Assembly: GCF_964204645.1 (NCBI RefSeq)
Contig: NC_134027.1
Location: forward strand, 1,786,485-1,850,484
Direction: 5' to 3'
Origin: Tubulanus polymorphus
Lineage: Eukaryota; Nemertea; Palaeonemertea; Tubulaniformes; Tubulanidae
Length of the DNA: 64,000 bases
The position numbers and the translations under genes were made by a program. Each line of letters begins with the position of its first letter. Within the stretch, counting starts at the first letter, position 1. Positions 35,396 through 49,395 of this stretch are shown in pieces. The notes under the pieces are model-generated. The model made no database searches and had not been told where the DNA came from. It saw nothing but the letters and a program-made list of their open reading frames with translations.

Positions 35396-38300
35396 GTGTC
35401 TATTGATTCGTTGCGGATTCAATTTGGTGTTCGCGTCGGTCGAATTCGAATCGAACTAAAACACAATTTACGAAATATTCGATTTTGCGATTGAAAAGCG
35501 CCGAAATTACGACCGAACCGACGCAAAAACACGCGTCCACAATCAACTAATAACCGCATTTTATCACCAGTTGGAAATAAAACGAAGACATCTTCGCCTG
35601 ATTAGATAGCCTCAAATCTATTTACACGGGTCAATACAGTTCCTCATTGATACATCAAACAACGTTTCGATTCAGAAATTTACTTTCGCTTTTTTGATCC
35701 GAACATAGAAAATAAACCCGAGGCAATATATCGTGTTTGATTCTTTTTCGATTCGCTAATATCAACTTTTTTCTCAAATTCAAATTTCGTATCGCGGAGT
35801 CCCATGTCAATTTCATATTGACTGACTGATTAAAAAAGATGTCGGACAAATTCAAATAAGAAAATTGATTTAGAATTCTGTCAGTGTTGTGGCGGACTTT
35901 GTATACATGTGATTCCGTTACAGGAAACTGAGAAGATGTGCTAGAGTTCGGCAGTCGTCTGCAGTGACTCGAATGACACAATACAGCTTCGACGTTTTCT
36001 CAATTTTTTCGTAACGAATACAATCACCACCGATCTATAGCAGGCGTTCATATAAATGAGAACAAACAAAATGATAAAATCAGACAGCTTCGCTCGTATC
36101 TTTGTCTACCACAGATCCGGAACCGGCATTAATTATCCGGTTTAAAGGGATGACGTTTGACCATAACGATTGACCGAACAATAAAGATCTCTCGATACGT
36201 GACCAGTTACAGCCAGTATAAAGACAATCTAGAGATAAAACGACCCATTGGACTACAATGTGCATGTATACGTCCTTTGTAAGAGAACGATTTTCTAGGT
36301 CCATTCCGATTTCTCTTAACTGCGTATAAACCTAAAAATCATGTCTTCAATGTGAGAGAAAACTGATTAATTCTGGTGGTTTTTTTTCACAGGCACCGTT
36401 CGTTATATATATACTTCATTTGTTGTTTCATTTCTATTCAGCGCCGACAGTACATAGCGAAAAAAATATTTGCCGTATGATCAAAATCCTTATTTTCAGG
36501 GTGACCTTTTCTAGAATCATCTAGAAGATAACATTTTTTCAGATCGTATTTCTTAATCTATGTAGTTATTAGAAGATTAGTATCGACGTTAGATGTTCAT
36601 AAACGGAAGAAGTGATACCTTCAATATAACCGCTAAGCACGGATAATGGGTCACGTGTCGACCTGGTTATCAGTGTGAAGTCATCCATCTAAAGCCGCTA
36701 ACAACCTTATGTTCTAATACGTTCTAACGTAGAATTGTAGAAACTCGTCGTTTGATGCTTTTAAACACAGGATTTTCTTTTGTAAATTCACTATTCCGAG
36801 TTCTACTTCTTTCCAGGTTATGCGTACGACCGTGCCTTTGATGATAACCCATTAGTGACGAGTGTAAGAAAGTAAGTAAAAAGTACACCACGACATTTCC
36901 AACGGGTATTTCTAGCTTTAATTCAGTATTTAATTCACTCAGCGCATGCACTTTAGAATTGCAATTGAAACGGATTTGCTTCCCTTCAAGGTTTCATTAA
37001 CATTTAAAATCCATAAAAGGTGAATGCTCTCTTCGCGCGTTTCACCGATACATTAGCGACAGGGGTTACGCACTGGCCGCACCTCAGGCTCGACGTTTTG
37101 AGGGCTTTTACAGCAACGAATCAAATCACGCCTAGATATTTTTACTCAATGCAAAGAATAACGCCAACGTAAACTTGCTTTCCACCGCGTGGTGCGTCAA
37201 AAAGAAATGCACTATAGGATCTTACTTTCTCAGAAAAGTCACCTTTTGTGGAGCAGCTAAGCTGTTATAAAGCTAGGGTTTTACTTAGCCCTAGATGATG
37301 ACAATTCAATTTAAGTTTAATAAATGCGAGTGATTTTTATTACTCTGTCTCATGAATCATGATCATTTCGAAACAGATTTTCTGATCATTTCCACCGTCA
37401 CGTTTCTGACAATGGCTTCACGAAAAACTGGAATCCGTCGCCGTAGATCAGGCTGAATATTAAACATTCTGAGAAGAGTTAATGTTTCAAGCAAATTCCA
37501 TTCGGACCTGAAGACGTGCGTGCGTGCCTGTTTGTATTCTGCGGACATCGTCGAGATGCATTATCAAAATGGATTCTTACGTACGCATGTCTGCTCACTG
37601 AATGAAGTGATGCTTCACTTTAGATGGAGGAGACACTGCGCGAATTTTCATCACTGGTGTCACTTAGAAAGTCATTAGTAAGACCAGGAACATATGCGCC
37701 ACGTAATATGTTCTAAGTTTGCGCAACAGCCTTTTGTTTTAGACTTGAAAACCAAGCACCGAATGATGTTATAAGTCATTCTTGACCAATATGAAACACG
37801 AACGTAGTTCGTAGAAATAACTGTCGTTTGTGAGAAATAATTCTTACGAAGCCGAATAGGAAAAAACAGGAACAACAACAAGTCGAATAATCGAATGATG
37901 TTAACCCAGTCGTGTTCTGCCTAATAGTGTTTTATTAGCTACTACACGAAATGTGTCTATTTTGTGCGTAATTTCCTGCACGAGAAGTCCGATGTTTATG
38001 GAATTGGTTTCTTTTCGATTGTCGTCTTGCCACTGCCGGAAACCATTGACGTTGGCGACACATTGTCGAATGCTTAGCACATCCTCTCTGAAATATTCGC
38101 GCTATTTCTCGTCGCATGCACCATGACGTCTAATCGACACTCCCTCATTCATTCATAGCACATATAATGATAAGATTGAGCCTACATTATTGATTACGAG
38201 TTGCAGATGATACGTGCGAGAAGAAGTCATACATCAGGTATATCTAAACTGGACTCGATAACGTCTTATTGAACAATGAATTTGATGAAGAGGTTACCGC

Positions 38301-41300
38301 CATTAACCGAGTATTCATTCATTAGAGGTGCAGCAGACTATCCCATACGAACTAATACGCTTTAAAACATGAATCAATATAGCGAAACATAACTTCTAAA
38401 TCGATATGTTTATTATCATTCAAAATGCACTTTTAGACTCATCTCTTCAATAAGCAATCACTTATGTGTACGGAAAAGTAAAGAATCCCGAAATGAAATC
38501 ATTTCTTTTTCGCGCGCGTGGCAATTTGAAAAAAGACGACACTACCCTGGGAGTTTTTGTCGTGTCTTTAGAATTTACTTCCATGTGACATTTCATCACG
38601 TATACGACGATATCGCTAAACGGACAGTGCACCAGCGCTGAACTTGACATTCAATATCGGAGAAATTGCTTTCCCTCAACTTGTGTGAATCAAGTGAAAA
38701 GCAGTTTTATCGAAACCATTCAATGCTTAATATTTTATCGTCTCGGAGTCACTTGGCAACGCGTTGACAAGAAAGCTCTTATGTCAGTCAAATTCCTTGA
38801 GCGTCGACCCATAAGGAAAATGTTCCATCAACTAGCAGCATATCAGTAAAGCTATAGGATAGCCATGTATCTCAGTGAGGTTTACGTATAATATATCGAA
38901 TAAACTAATCTCGATGAAGCAATATGAGGTCCGTGTTGTGATGGTGATAATTTAGAAAATCCCACAAATAAAAAATAGAATCCGAAGTGTTTCCTTGAGC
39001 TAATAGTTTACTCGATGTTTCGGCTTTATGCTAATAGTCGAGTATTGATAGCTCAAGGAAACTGTAACGTATAATCATATCTTCGGAACACGATTCAAAC
39101 TCAACTGTAGCAGACAAGCATCTATTCGATCATCATTTTTACAACTTCCGATATGCGTGACGATACAAAAAAACACGTCTTGAAATGTAATAAATTATTA
39201 ACAATAATTGTTTTGAAAAGATAGAAACATATTGCATTTGTAAATCTGTGCATTGCTCTGTGCATACTGTATCATTAGTATTCCTGAAGATGACCATAGT
39301 CGAAACGTGAAATAAACTCAACAGCTCAAGGAAACAATACTCCGATTCGTATCTTCTTCTTTAAAGATTATAGCGTATATCATCGTCTCAGAATGTTTCT
39401 TCTAGATTTTCGACCGATGAACTTGATGAACCAATTCTTGAATGTAAATTATCCGCGATGTTCAATTTTCTTTTTATCGATGGAACTAAGTTTCACGCGT
39501 AAGACTTTATGGCGAGTTGATAAAAGACTCGGAGGTTAGAAGATACGAACTGTAGAGAGTATGGCGGATGATTAGACAATTGAATAAACGCGTACGAAAC
39601 GGTCGAACGCCTCTGAGGATATTGTTTATAACGACGACTTATATACCCGAGTTATTTGTTGGCAAAGTCGCCCCGGGAGCAATTTGTGTCTCATCCCGAC
39701 TTTATTACTGTCATCAGCGAGTTATTACAAGCGGCGGTTGTAAATAAATTCCATCTTCCCTTTTGGTCGTGTCGTTATCCACCGACTGTTGCCATTTACT
39801 CGCGAAGGGCGATGACTATAACCTATTGGAAATCCGATAGAGCTGCTAGACGTTTTTTTCTGAGTCCGTTTTTTTCATCCAGCATCCAAAGCTTGAAAAA
39901 GAAAAAAAATGATCTTAAAGCCACAGCACGGATAAGCTCGGCGGTACTTAAATTCTAGATATGGAGTTTTATCCGTCGCTATCTTGTACTGAACTCCATT
40001 ACTGACTTAAGAAGTGCTTAATGCGCTTCTTGGTAGCAGCATTGTACTGAATTTATTTCAATCAAACGCGACTGCAATGAAACATCGTTTCTACAATCGA
40101 ATCCATACAGCTGTATATTATACTTTTTGTAGAAACAAATACGGGAACGTGATTTCTATATCTCAAATGTTGACAAAATGGGAAAAATAAAAAAGTGAGT
40201 ACGCTATGATTTACTCGGTGTAAACGGAAATTCTTGTTTATAGGAGCGTCACACATTGGTAGTGATAGACGGTACTGCTAGTCGCTAGGTGATGTTGGCT
40301 TGAAACAGTTACAAAAAGGTTACAAGTCATTGGGTGTAGAATTCTACAACGGCAATCACGTGTATGAATTATTATGACGAGAGAAGAGATAATCTACCTA
40401 CACAGCAGACGGCTTTATCACAAAATCCACTACAGAGCCATAAATTCATTCTTCAAACGACCTTAACTGTATAATTCATGAGAAATAAGCTCGACATCAA
40501 AAGTTATACAGAATAACACTCAAAACAATTAAGCTCACGAATACTAGAACACGTATTTGCTACTTCGGTGTCCGTCTAACTGTTATCATAACAGAACTTA
40601 TTCAGTCGTTGAAGATACGACCAAAATACTGCCCCACAATATACAGGTTTATGGGGCATATATATGTAATATGACCATCCCACAATATCAACGAACAATA
40701 GCTAGCTTAAGATTGACATATGGAGTCACATTACTTCTATCCATCCTCAGAGATTTATCTAAAACATTTCACATTTTTATAGATCTCTAAATATGGATAC
40801 AAATAATCTCTTCAATCAATTGTTGTGTGGTTATTATTGCAGTTTACACTACATAGACCATACGACTGGTCCAAATTGATTTCGATGTAAATATGCTTAC
40901 ATAGGATTAGATCTCGATACAGTATATTATGCGCTAGGGGATCTACAGATGCATCAATCCGTCAAAATATGAGTGATAAAGAAGAGATCAGTAAATGCAA
41001 GTCGACAGGTGACGAGCAATGAACACGATCGGAATAGCAATAAATTGCAAAGAGAAGCTGACCTTTGTTGACTACTGATTGATAAACTGCGTGACTCGAA
41101 GCCCTAGTTTTTTTTTTAAAACAAAATACATCACCCCCAACGTATCAACGTATGCGTTTGTAACTAGATGTATTTCGTATACATCAGCTATTTGAATTTC
41201 ATTTACAATACATTAAAGATACAGTTAACAAATTAAACAAATAGTAACATATTATCTTACACACAATATGTCAATCAAACAAGAGTATAATTTCATTTGC

Positions 41301-43160
41301 AGTAACCCAACTTTTAAAAGAACAATATGCACAGCTCGTTAACTCCGATTGCAGATATGTAGTTTCCAATTCTTAAAAACATGAATTAAATTACCGAAGA
41401 AAATTCACGATAAAGCGCAAATAATGGGGGTGTAACTTTCGTGTCCGATAAGTAGATTTAGCGTCTCTACTAATGCATCTAATGAGCTGTTAAAATAGAA
41501 GCAACGACACCAGAATCCGTAATTCTATCCTTTAACAGAATGTGAATCAGTCTGTATGTAATTGGATTTAGATGTTTCTTGTCTGTCATTATACGACATC
41601 GTTAGTCATTAGGAAGGCGAGAAAAGCCTTATTTCAGCGCCTAGAAAATTTGATTGACATAATCCGCAGAGATTCAATTTACTGACAGAAAAATCACTGC
41701 CAAATATAAGAACGGATCAAAGGGTGGATATTTCGAGATGGATTTTTTCGTCAAAAACGTTATTTCTTGTCGAATGTTGAAGTTCGTTCAATCGTTATGA
41801 AAGTTAGAAAATTGAGAAGATGAAAACATCGACTGTTTGCCTAAGAAACATTCACGTCGAAATAAGATATTTTACATTTTTGGTTACAGCCACTCGTCAT
41901 CAAATATAGCCGGAAATCAGATGATTCAGTTTGATATTTTGTACGGTTTTTCCGGAAAACTAGCGAAGGTTGAAGAGCGAAAAGCTCTTCGACAAAGAAG
42001 AGTCGATAAGCATCCGGTTAGGGGTAAGAGATGCTATTAATGGGTTACTTCTTCTGATTAAGTTGTTGAGACGCCGTGCTCCATCAGATATTACACATTT
42101 GTCCCATGTTTCTGACCAGACATAGCTCTCAATTATGCACAATTCATTGCTCTCTGGACGAAAGAAACATTACTGAGTAAGTGGCTGAGTGCTTTTATAA
42201 GGAAGTGTCCTGGGGTTAGTCTGCAAAAAATATACCAGACAGAAACTGCGTGGTTTGAAAACTCGCAGCAAATCCAGTTTACATATGCGTCACTTTCGTG
42301 TTGTAATTTGATATTTAAAAAAATGGATCAATGATTTTTATCTTTCAGATTTATACATTTATCATGAGTATTCTAAATTATGAGGACAACATAAAGACGT
42401 GTTCGTTTGTTACATTATCACTGTATCATCCATAATAGATATATGTCTGTCATTGTCCGTCGTTGAGTGGGCCTTTGATGAATATTTAGACAATCCGTGA
42501 CCTGATCTGGTTTGTCTGAGATGACCAACCGACAGGAGTCTACGTAAACAATAGGGTTAGAATGGTAAAAAGGGATAGAGAGAGGGATAGAGGGTTAGAG
42601 ATAGACCTAGAAACCATCATATCATGTATTATTCAATCGGCTGTTCCGGGCCCATGTGGCTTCGATAAAGTTACAGTGTCCGGATAAAGTCGCAACTCGA
42701 ATCGTTGCTTTAACCAACAAATAGATTTTCTATCAACCGTATATTAAACATTCCAGCAGATGAAGTTATCGACACAACAGATCGGAAACGGAGTCAAACT
42801 ACGAGGGTACGGCTTTCCTATTCAAATAAAAATACAATAACGTATTCGTTGTTAGTTCCGTATTTACGTTCGTGTTGACATCCGTGTGACACGAGAGAGA
42901 TTACTTTGTATTTCTATCGAACGCAAACAAATTATGTTAATAAAGGATAAGTATTATTTTCATACTTTCGTTAATCAGGAAACAGTTGTCTGACTGACAC
43001 GAATCCATATCATCATTACAGTTTCCCGTGACCGGACGAGATGGGATGATATACTGTCTCGGTGCGTAAAAATAGATTCGTACCATTTGAAATAATTTTG
43101 GCGTGGAAGATATTTCCGCGTAGCGCTGAGAAAACATGCCAGCGAAAATCCCAACACCGT
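35396..43160. other. Intergenic, no gene seen
   Basis: AT-rich, with no conserved coding segment. The only structure recognised is the inverted repetitive pair at 38955-39340. Confidence 0.4.
38955..39340. mobile_element. Retroelement-like remnant with inverted terminal modules
   Basis: GAAAATCCCACAAATA at 38955 is followed by GTTTCCTTGAGCTA (38989-39002), whose exact reverse complement is at 39049-39062. The last part (GCTCAAGGAAAC) recurs at about 39325 after TTCCTGAAGATGACCATAG and CGAAACGTGAAATAAAC. The same order, inverted, is found at 58888-59013. CGAAACGT-type ends are seen in some invertebrate retroelements, Penelope-like ones included, but no reverse transcriptase is present, so the class is a guess. 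Confidence 0.45.
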
Positions 43161-43162
43161 GC

Positions 43163-43207
43163 TGGAGTCTCAAGACGCTATCAGGTTCGAGTCCCTGTCG
43201 AGGGAGG
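43163..43207 (+). repeat. Solitary copy of the tRNA-like 87-bp module
   Basis: TGGAGTCTCAAGACGCTATC, then AGGTTCGAGTCCCTG and GAGGGAG, align with the units of the 3588-4284 array over about 43 bp. The B-box core and the CAGG/CCTG stem are kept, and most of the TCTC/GAGG outer pairing. It stands alone 39 kb from the array. Confidence 0.75.
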
Positions 43208-46200
43208 ATTTAAATTCCCACCGCACACGAAGTAAGGAAACAAGGAAACAGGATACATGTTTCCCTCTGTCGTGCTCGTTTACGAAAAATGAGAAATATG
43301 TTTGTGTATGTTCGTGTTTCTGTGTTTATGCGTTTCCCTGCATCGCGTGTGTTAGGCTTACTGCCTGGCATGGTGCGGTGCATGTCGACAAGTGGTTTTT
43401 CAAACTCGTGATTGATGAAATAATATCCGATTCACTTTTTAGATCGCATAAAAATCACGATTAAAATAACCCAAAATTATAAGAGAAAAACTATAGTTTG
43501 ACGCGAGGTGCGTGATTGGAGATTGATAAGCTTGTATGACGAATAACACAATGTATTTGTGCAAAATACCGTTAAAACCAATTTCCATCAGGTATCGTCA
43601 ATGGTTCGAATTGTTCTACATTAGTGCATTGAACGAATTTTGGGACCATGGCTAAATTGCTAATAGCCTGCAAGCTAGGGTTACATTAGAGGGAGCGCTG
43701 ACCCTATCGAAACGTAAGCCGATACAGCTGCTGTCGATTTTGGACTGGAGTAAATGTTTTGATGCGTTCATGTCAGTTTACGTAGTCAAAGTTAATAGCG
43801 TAGATATTATGTGGGTGTCATCGATGTTTTTTGCTAAGCTATCAGACATCGTTCGAGTAATCCGTTCTTTGATCCAATCCTGTCAACAGCATGACTCCCT
43901 ATATACTTATATAACATTTGTTTACGTTTCCGAGATAACCGAAGATAATATCTATAATGCATTCGGGTTTTTTCGTCTCACAATCGACCGCACTACTGTC
44001 AACTACTGAATAAAACAGAGAAGGTCAGCGCCAGAAATACGCACTTTTTCCGGGAACGCATTCAATGCGTAAAGACATTACAGACTAACTAAATACCTAC
44101 CGCGCTAACGTTAATGGCACATAGCTTTCGTAAATAGTTAGTCTACCTGTCACCGGTTTGTCTATTATTGATACGAAATCAAAATATAAGCTGAAGCAAA
44201 TGTTTACAAGATGCGTAATTTAAAACTGCGAGATAATTGAAAACTAACATTTCGAAGTTTACCTTTCGGATTCATTGCTGTGTTTAACATCAGAGCGTCG
44301 AATGCGCCGTGAAACTCGACACTGATTCAGAGCGAACGGGAAACAAGAGTAACGCATTGAAACCAAACTGTTCTTACGACATGGAACTTTGCTTTTTCAA
44401 GGACCGAAAACAATGTTCCACGCCCGCAGTCATGTCGTGCCGTGCAATGTTTTTCTTGTTTTGACGCCGTTAGAAACCGTTGATTTTACACCGATAACCA
44501 CTATGCACTATTTGAAGGGGTAATGGGTGCGTCGATGTGCATTACGTCATCAATATTGGCGTTTCAATATAACAATTACAATTGGAAAAACATTGATGTT
44601 TGTTTTGATAAAATTTGATGCGTCACTTTTACTTTTCCATTTATGGAATTAAATTGAATTTTTTTTGCATTTCAAAATAACGTGAATATTCGTGGATTTT
44701 TAGAATTTCAAAAGCCAGATGATTATTTCTCGTTTAGTCGATTTTCGTGACGTCATCAATATTGGGGCTAGACTCTCGTTGCCAGTCAATTCGATTTATT
44801 CCAATTCAAATGCATACTTAATTTATTGATCTTTGATGTAAATCATATTATTTCAATTTTATCGACAGTATCCAATTCAAGTCGCCAATAAGCTTCCAAG
44901 TTAGTTTTCTTGTTGACTTGTTTTACTCTGATGAGAATCTATTCGCTCATTTCAATACAATTCTTTTCTGAATCTCACTATTTTAAAGGGGCTCAAAATC
45001 AGAGAGTAAATATGTATACGCAATTTCTGTTGGTTTCCACCACAATATTGTAACAGGAAACCAAAACCTGGTAAAAGCGTTTCATTTACAATAGCAAATC
45101 CAACGACACAACGCGATGTTTGCGTATCGACTACAAAAATAATGTTCAGATTTCCTGCATCAATTATTCACGATGTGATATTTACCGAAAAAAATGATAC
45201 AGTGAAATGGCGATATTAAGACGTTCGCTTATGAATAAATGATACATCGATTTGAAAAAAAGATATCAGTTTCAGCTGTCTTTTATTTTTTTTCCTACAA
45301 AGATTTGTTTTCATTTCAACCCACAGGACCAACAAACGTATTTCATTGAGCTGAAATAAAGTGAATCTCAAATATCATCAGTTCGAAAGAATCAAAATGT
45401 TTGCGAATGCCAACAGTAATAATTCATATGTGTTTGGTAATTTTTATACTATTCATTGAAGATGCAGTTTCCTGTCGTTTGCCGAATGTGATAAATCAAA
45501 AAATAAGTTCCTAAGAATATTCACCACACACACAAATCAGTATGATTAATTCTTCTATCGTCCTTGGGAGTTGGAGGGAGGGCGCTTAATTGTATCAGTG
45601 TCGTGTTCAATAGCGGGTCATTAGTAACAGTCATTATTACTTGTCAAGACTTGGTATATTCTGATTGCTCTTTGAACAAAATACCATCCTAGTGTCACCG
45701 TGTCAGAAGTTATACCATTAATTAACGGCAGGATGACAATTTCTGCCGTCTGCGGATAATCTCGGATAGTTCAGTTGCAATATGGATAAAATGATTTTAG
45801 ATTTCTACTATTTGTTTTTATGTTTTATGAATTCTACGCTGAAATGTTTTGAAGAGATAAAAGATCGAATACGTAGCATCCAGACACAATCTTGAAATGA
45901 TATTCAAAGCTTATTCGCCGTGCTCTGCACGCTTCAGATTCCTATTTCAACACTCGTGCGTTTTTACGTCGCCCGTAGGAGTGACGAACGACAGTTATCC
46001 ACCGAGAAACCCCTTAAAAATTTCTATCCGAACCGAAGAGGATATTCGTCGCTCTACCATTATATCTTTTGAAATAAGTCCTCAATTACGAGAGATTCTC
46101 ATGTAAGAAGAAGGAAATACGACAACCGCCTACGAAGAGGTGAAACACGCATATTTGTATGAGTTGGTCCAATTTTAGACGTCGACGTCGTGAGTGGGTT

Positions 46201-49060
46201 TTAATACAGACGGTAAATTCAGGTTGAAACGCTTGAATTTTACTTTGATTCGACCTTTCGTGCTCATCATCTTGAATTGTGTACGTGCGTGTCGATGTTT
46301 CCTGGTCGATGGCGCGGTACTGATCTCATAGACCTACCCGCTACTGCTGTTGTCAGCAGATTTCAGCTTGGAAATAGTTCATTATTCGATACACCGCGAG
46401 AATCGTGAATAGATTGTATAAAATATCGAAATGTATTTTAAAGAAGTTTATCATCATCAGGCTGAAATAAAAGAAACAATATTCTTATGTTTCCCTTATG
46501 ATGTAATCACACGACAATAAACCATTTCACAGTTGCTAGCCGCCATTTTGTTAGGGTACTTTTGTCCCGTATTGTTGGGTCATTTTTTTTCTTTTTTAAA
46601 AACTATCCGTGATGCGTGTTGTATCATATTTCATCTGTCCATGGATGGATTTTGACAGTTTCAGCAACATTCAAACCGCGTGAATCTCTTGTTTTCAGTT
46701 ATCTAAAAATCATTTCTCAAATTTGCAACAACGCGACATGAGAGCGATATAAAAATCGTGTGTCTCTCCCGGAGAAGTATCCGATTACCGATTACAGATA
46801 TGGCTTCACGTTTGACAATGGTTGATATTCGAGGCTCGTAACATCTCTAACAGTTTATTCCGTAATACCGTGTGATATACAATTACCGTCACTTACAGTC
46901 GCTGTTGATAATAGAAAACGCATTAGAGAATATATAGTTTGATATGTTACATCGTAAAAATGATAAAACACTCGAAGTCGTGAAGTCTGTGAAGGCATGA
47001 GTTAATATATACCCAAATAACACTCATAGGAACAATAATATAAGAGTCAGACATAGTGTCAATCCCTTTGGTTTTTTTCATTTTGTAGATCTTATATTGA
47101 GATTAACCCTGTTATCGACCTAATTGGTAAATTTCGTTTGATTTGGTGTCCCTTAAAACCCGCTACACCTGTCGGGAGCGAAGCAGGGGGTTTGAATTTG
47201 AAATGCAAAATCAGATTTAGTTGTGTGATCCACGGTCGAATTTACAGCACTTTTTTGTTTAAATCGTAGTACATAACTGAAAGTTTTGTTTCCGGTTCAC
47301 TCAATCCGTCAACCAGCCAGAACTGGCAAGTGGTAACTCGGTAAAAGAAATTCTATTAGAAAACATTGGTTTTGTTTACTGTTTGTCTGAAGAGGACATC
47401 GTCTGTCAACAAGTGCAAAATATGGAGAACAAAAGCAAATCAACGCTTCACTCACTTTCATCTATTTACAATATAAGTTATATTCACTTGTTGATTATCA
47501 CATTACGATGAATACGATTGAATCTAATTTCAATTAAACACCGTCTGTTGCTCTTGTTTGTGGCTTATCTATGAACTAAAGATAAAAAAGGATATTTTTC
47601 CTGTTTACGATTCAGACTCGGGGAACTGGCGTGCGCTGGCAGTAAAAATTAAGAGAAATAATTCATCAATCAACTTTCCAGACGAGAAATTCTCGGTGAC
47701 GTAGTATTTAATTGGGAAATGAATGGTTTTAAGAGAACATTTATGTAACGATCCACTAAGCTCCCCGTGGACTAAACCTTCATTCCGAGTGACATTATAA
47801 AATCACGCGGGACCGCGTTCGAATTCTAAAATTCACGCATATTCTGACAGTTTAACACAAGAATCGTGTCTGGAAACTGAATAAAATGCCAACTGCGCGC
47901 TTTGGTTTGACAAGCTTTTCCCATTAAATTATTTTTGTGATAAAAGTATCATGTTTTTTTATGTGCTGTGCCATCATTTTCATTGAGAGAACCAGCAGCA
48001 CTCAATCGGACAATTCGTTTCTCGTGTATTGGGTATGATAAGTCGATAATCATTTCAAGGGACGGCGGTACGATAGTGGTGACGCTCTGTGGCTAACGTC
48101 TGAACGAATACTGGTTAGATATGATCCATCCAACCGAACTATTATTATGTCTTGTTTATCAAAGGCTTCTGGAAGATCTCTCGCTGCGTTGAGATGTTGC
48201 TCTGTTGGTAGCGCATTTTCCTCGGGCTCCCGTCTGATCGTTTTGGAAAGAGAAGACGTATGAAATGCATTTGTATATACGACAAACCGGAATACGTATA
48301 TTCAGTATAATGAGGAAGCAAAGGAAATACGCAGAAACCTGACAGAACATTCAGAGATGTTAAAAATATAAAATTTGCTCCATGGGTGAATAGAGTTTGA
48401 ATTTCACTTCCAGCTATGATCAAGCGCACGTATCGGCTGGGCGATATTTTTAGGTAAACTTGCTATAATGGGGGTATCCGGTGGTCGCGGTGTGTGTTGT
48501 TGATGAGTGGTTTGAGATTACATTTCATCATGAACAAATAATAAGACGGATCTCACTTGTTCCCGTCACGTCTTCCCTTGACACATTGGCTTAATGATAA
48601 CGCGTGGATATAACTATTACCGCGTATAGTATATTGTTCAACTTTGTAGACAATAGATACGCTGTATTTTCATCGCAGGAAGAGCTAAAACTCAAAGCGT
48701 ACATTTCCAAATTATGTATTTGTTCAGGGGAAAACAACGAATGCGGGTAGAAAAGTGACGAGAACCATTTTTTTTAATATTTGAAGCCAATCCGTTTGGT
48801 GAAATACATGTATATATGGAGGGATTATTGTGCTCACGGCAGGTTTTATATTTCGGTAATCCACTGAAGTATATATAGCGATATTTCAGCAGCTGTATTA
48901 GCAATTCATAGGCGTTGAGGCGTTTGATCAGATTGCAGGCGAAGAGAGGACCGTGATTTACATCGGGTGTTAATTGTGGACATTTCCAGACATCATTTCA
49001 CCTTCAAACGTGTATATACTTACATACTGATTCATTCTGCGGTGTCGTGATTCTCAGGTG
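43208..49060. other. Intergenic, no gene seen
   Basis: Holds a repeated CRE-containing 16-mer (44544, 44750), a YY1-like GCCGCCATTTT at 46539-46549 and one copy of the GGGAGCGAA repeat. No reading frame is convincing. Confidence 0.4.
47090..47190. repeat. Dispersed repeat, GGGAGCGAA family, copy 2
   Basis: Collinear with 32430-32545: GAGATTAACCCT, TTGGTAAATTTCGTT, TGTCCCTTA, ACACCTGTCGGGAGCGAA. Confidence 0.65.

Positions 49061-49395
<335 letters not shown>

Noticed and set aside
39284-39306. Hammerhead ribozyme (CTGAAGA .. GAAAC)
   Set aside because: The core letters are present, but helix II starts with a T/C mismatch and no helix III with a cleavage-site UH follows the GAAAC.
48159-48429. 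94-codon minus-strand frame with hydrophobic stretches
   Set aside because: No conserved motif, and overlapping alternative frames of similar length are equally good.
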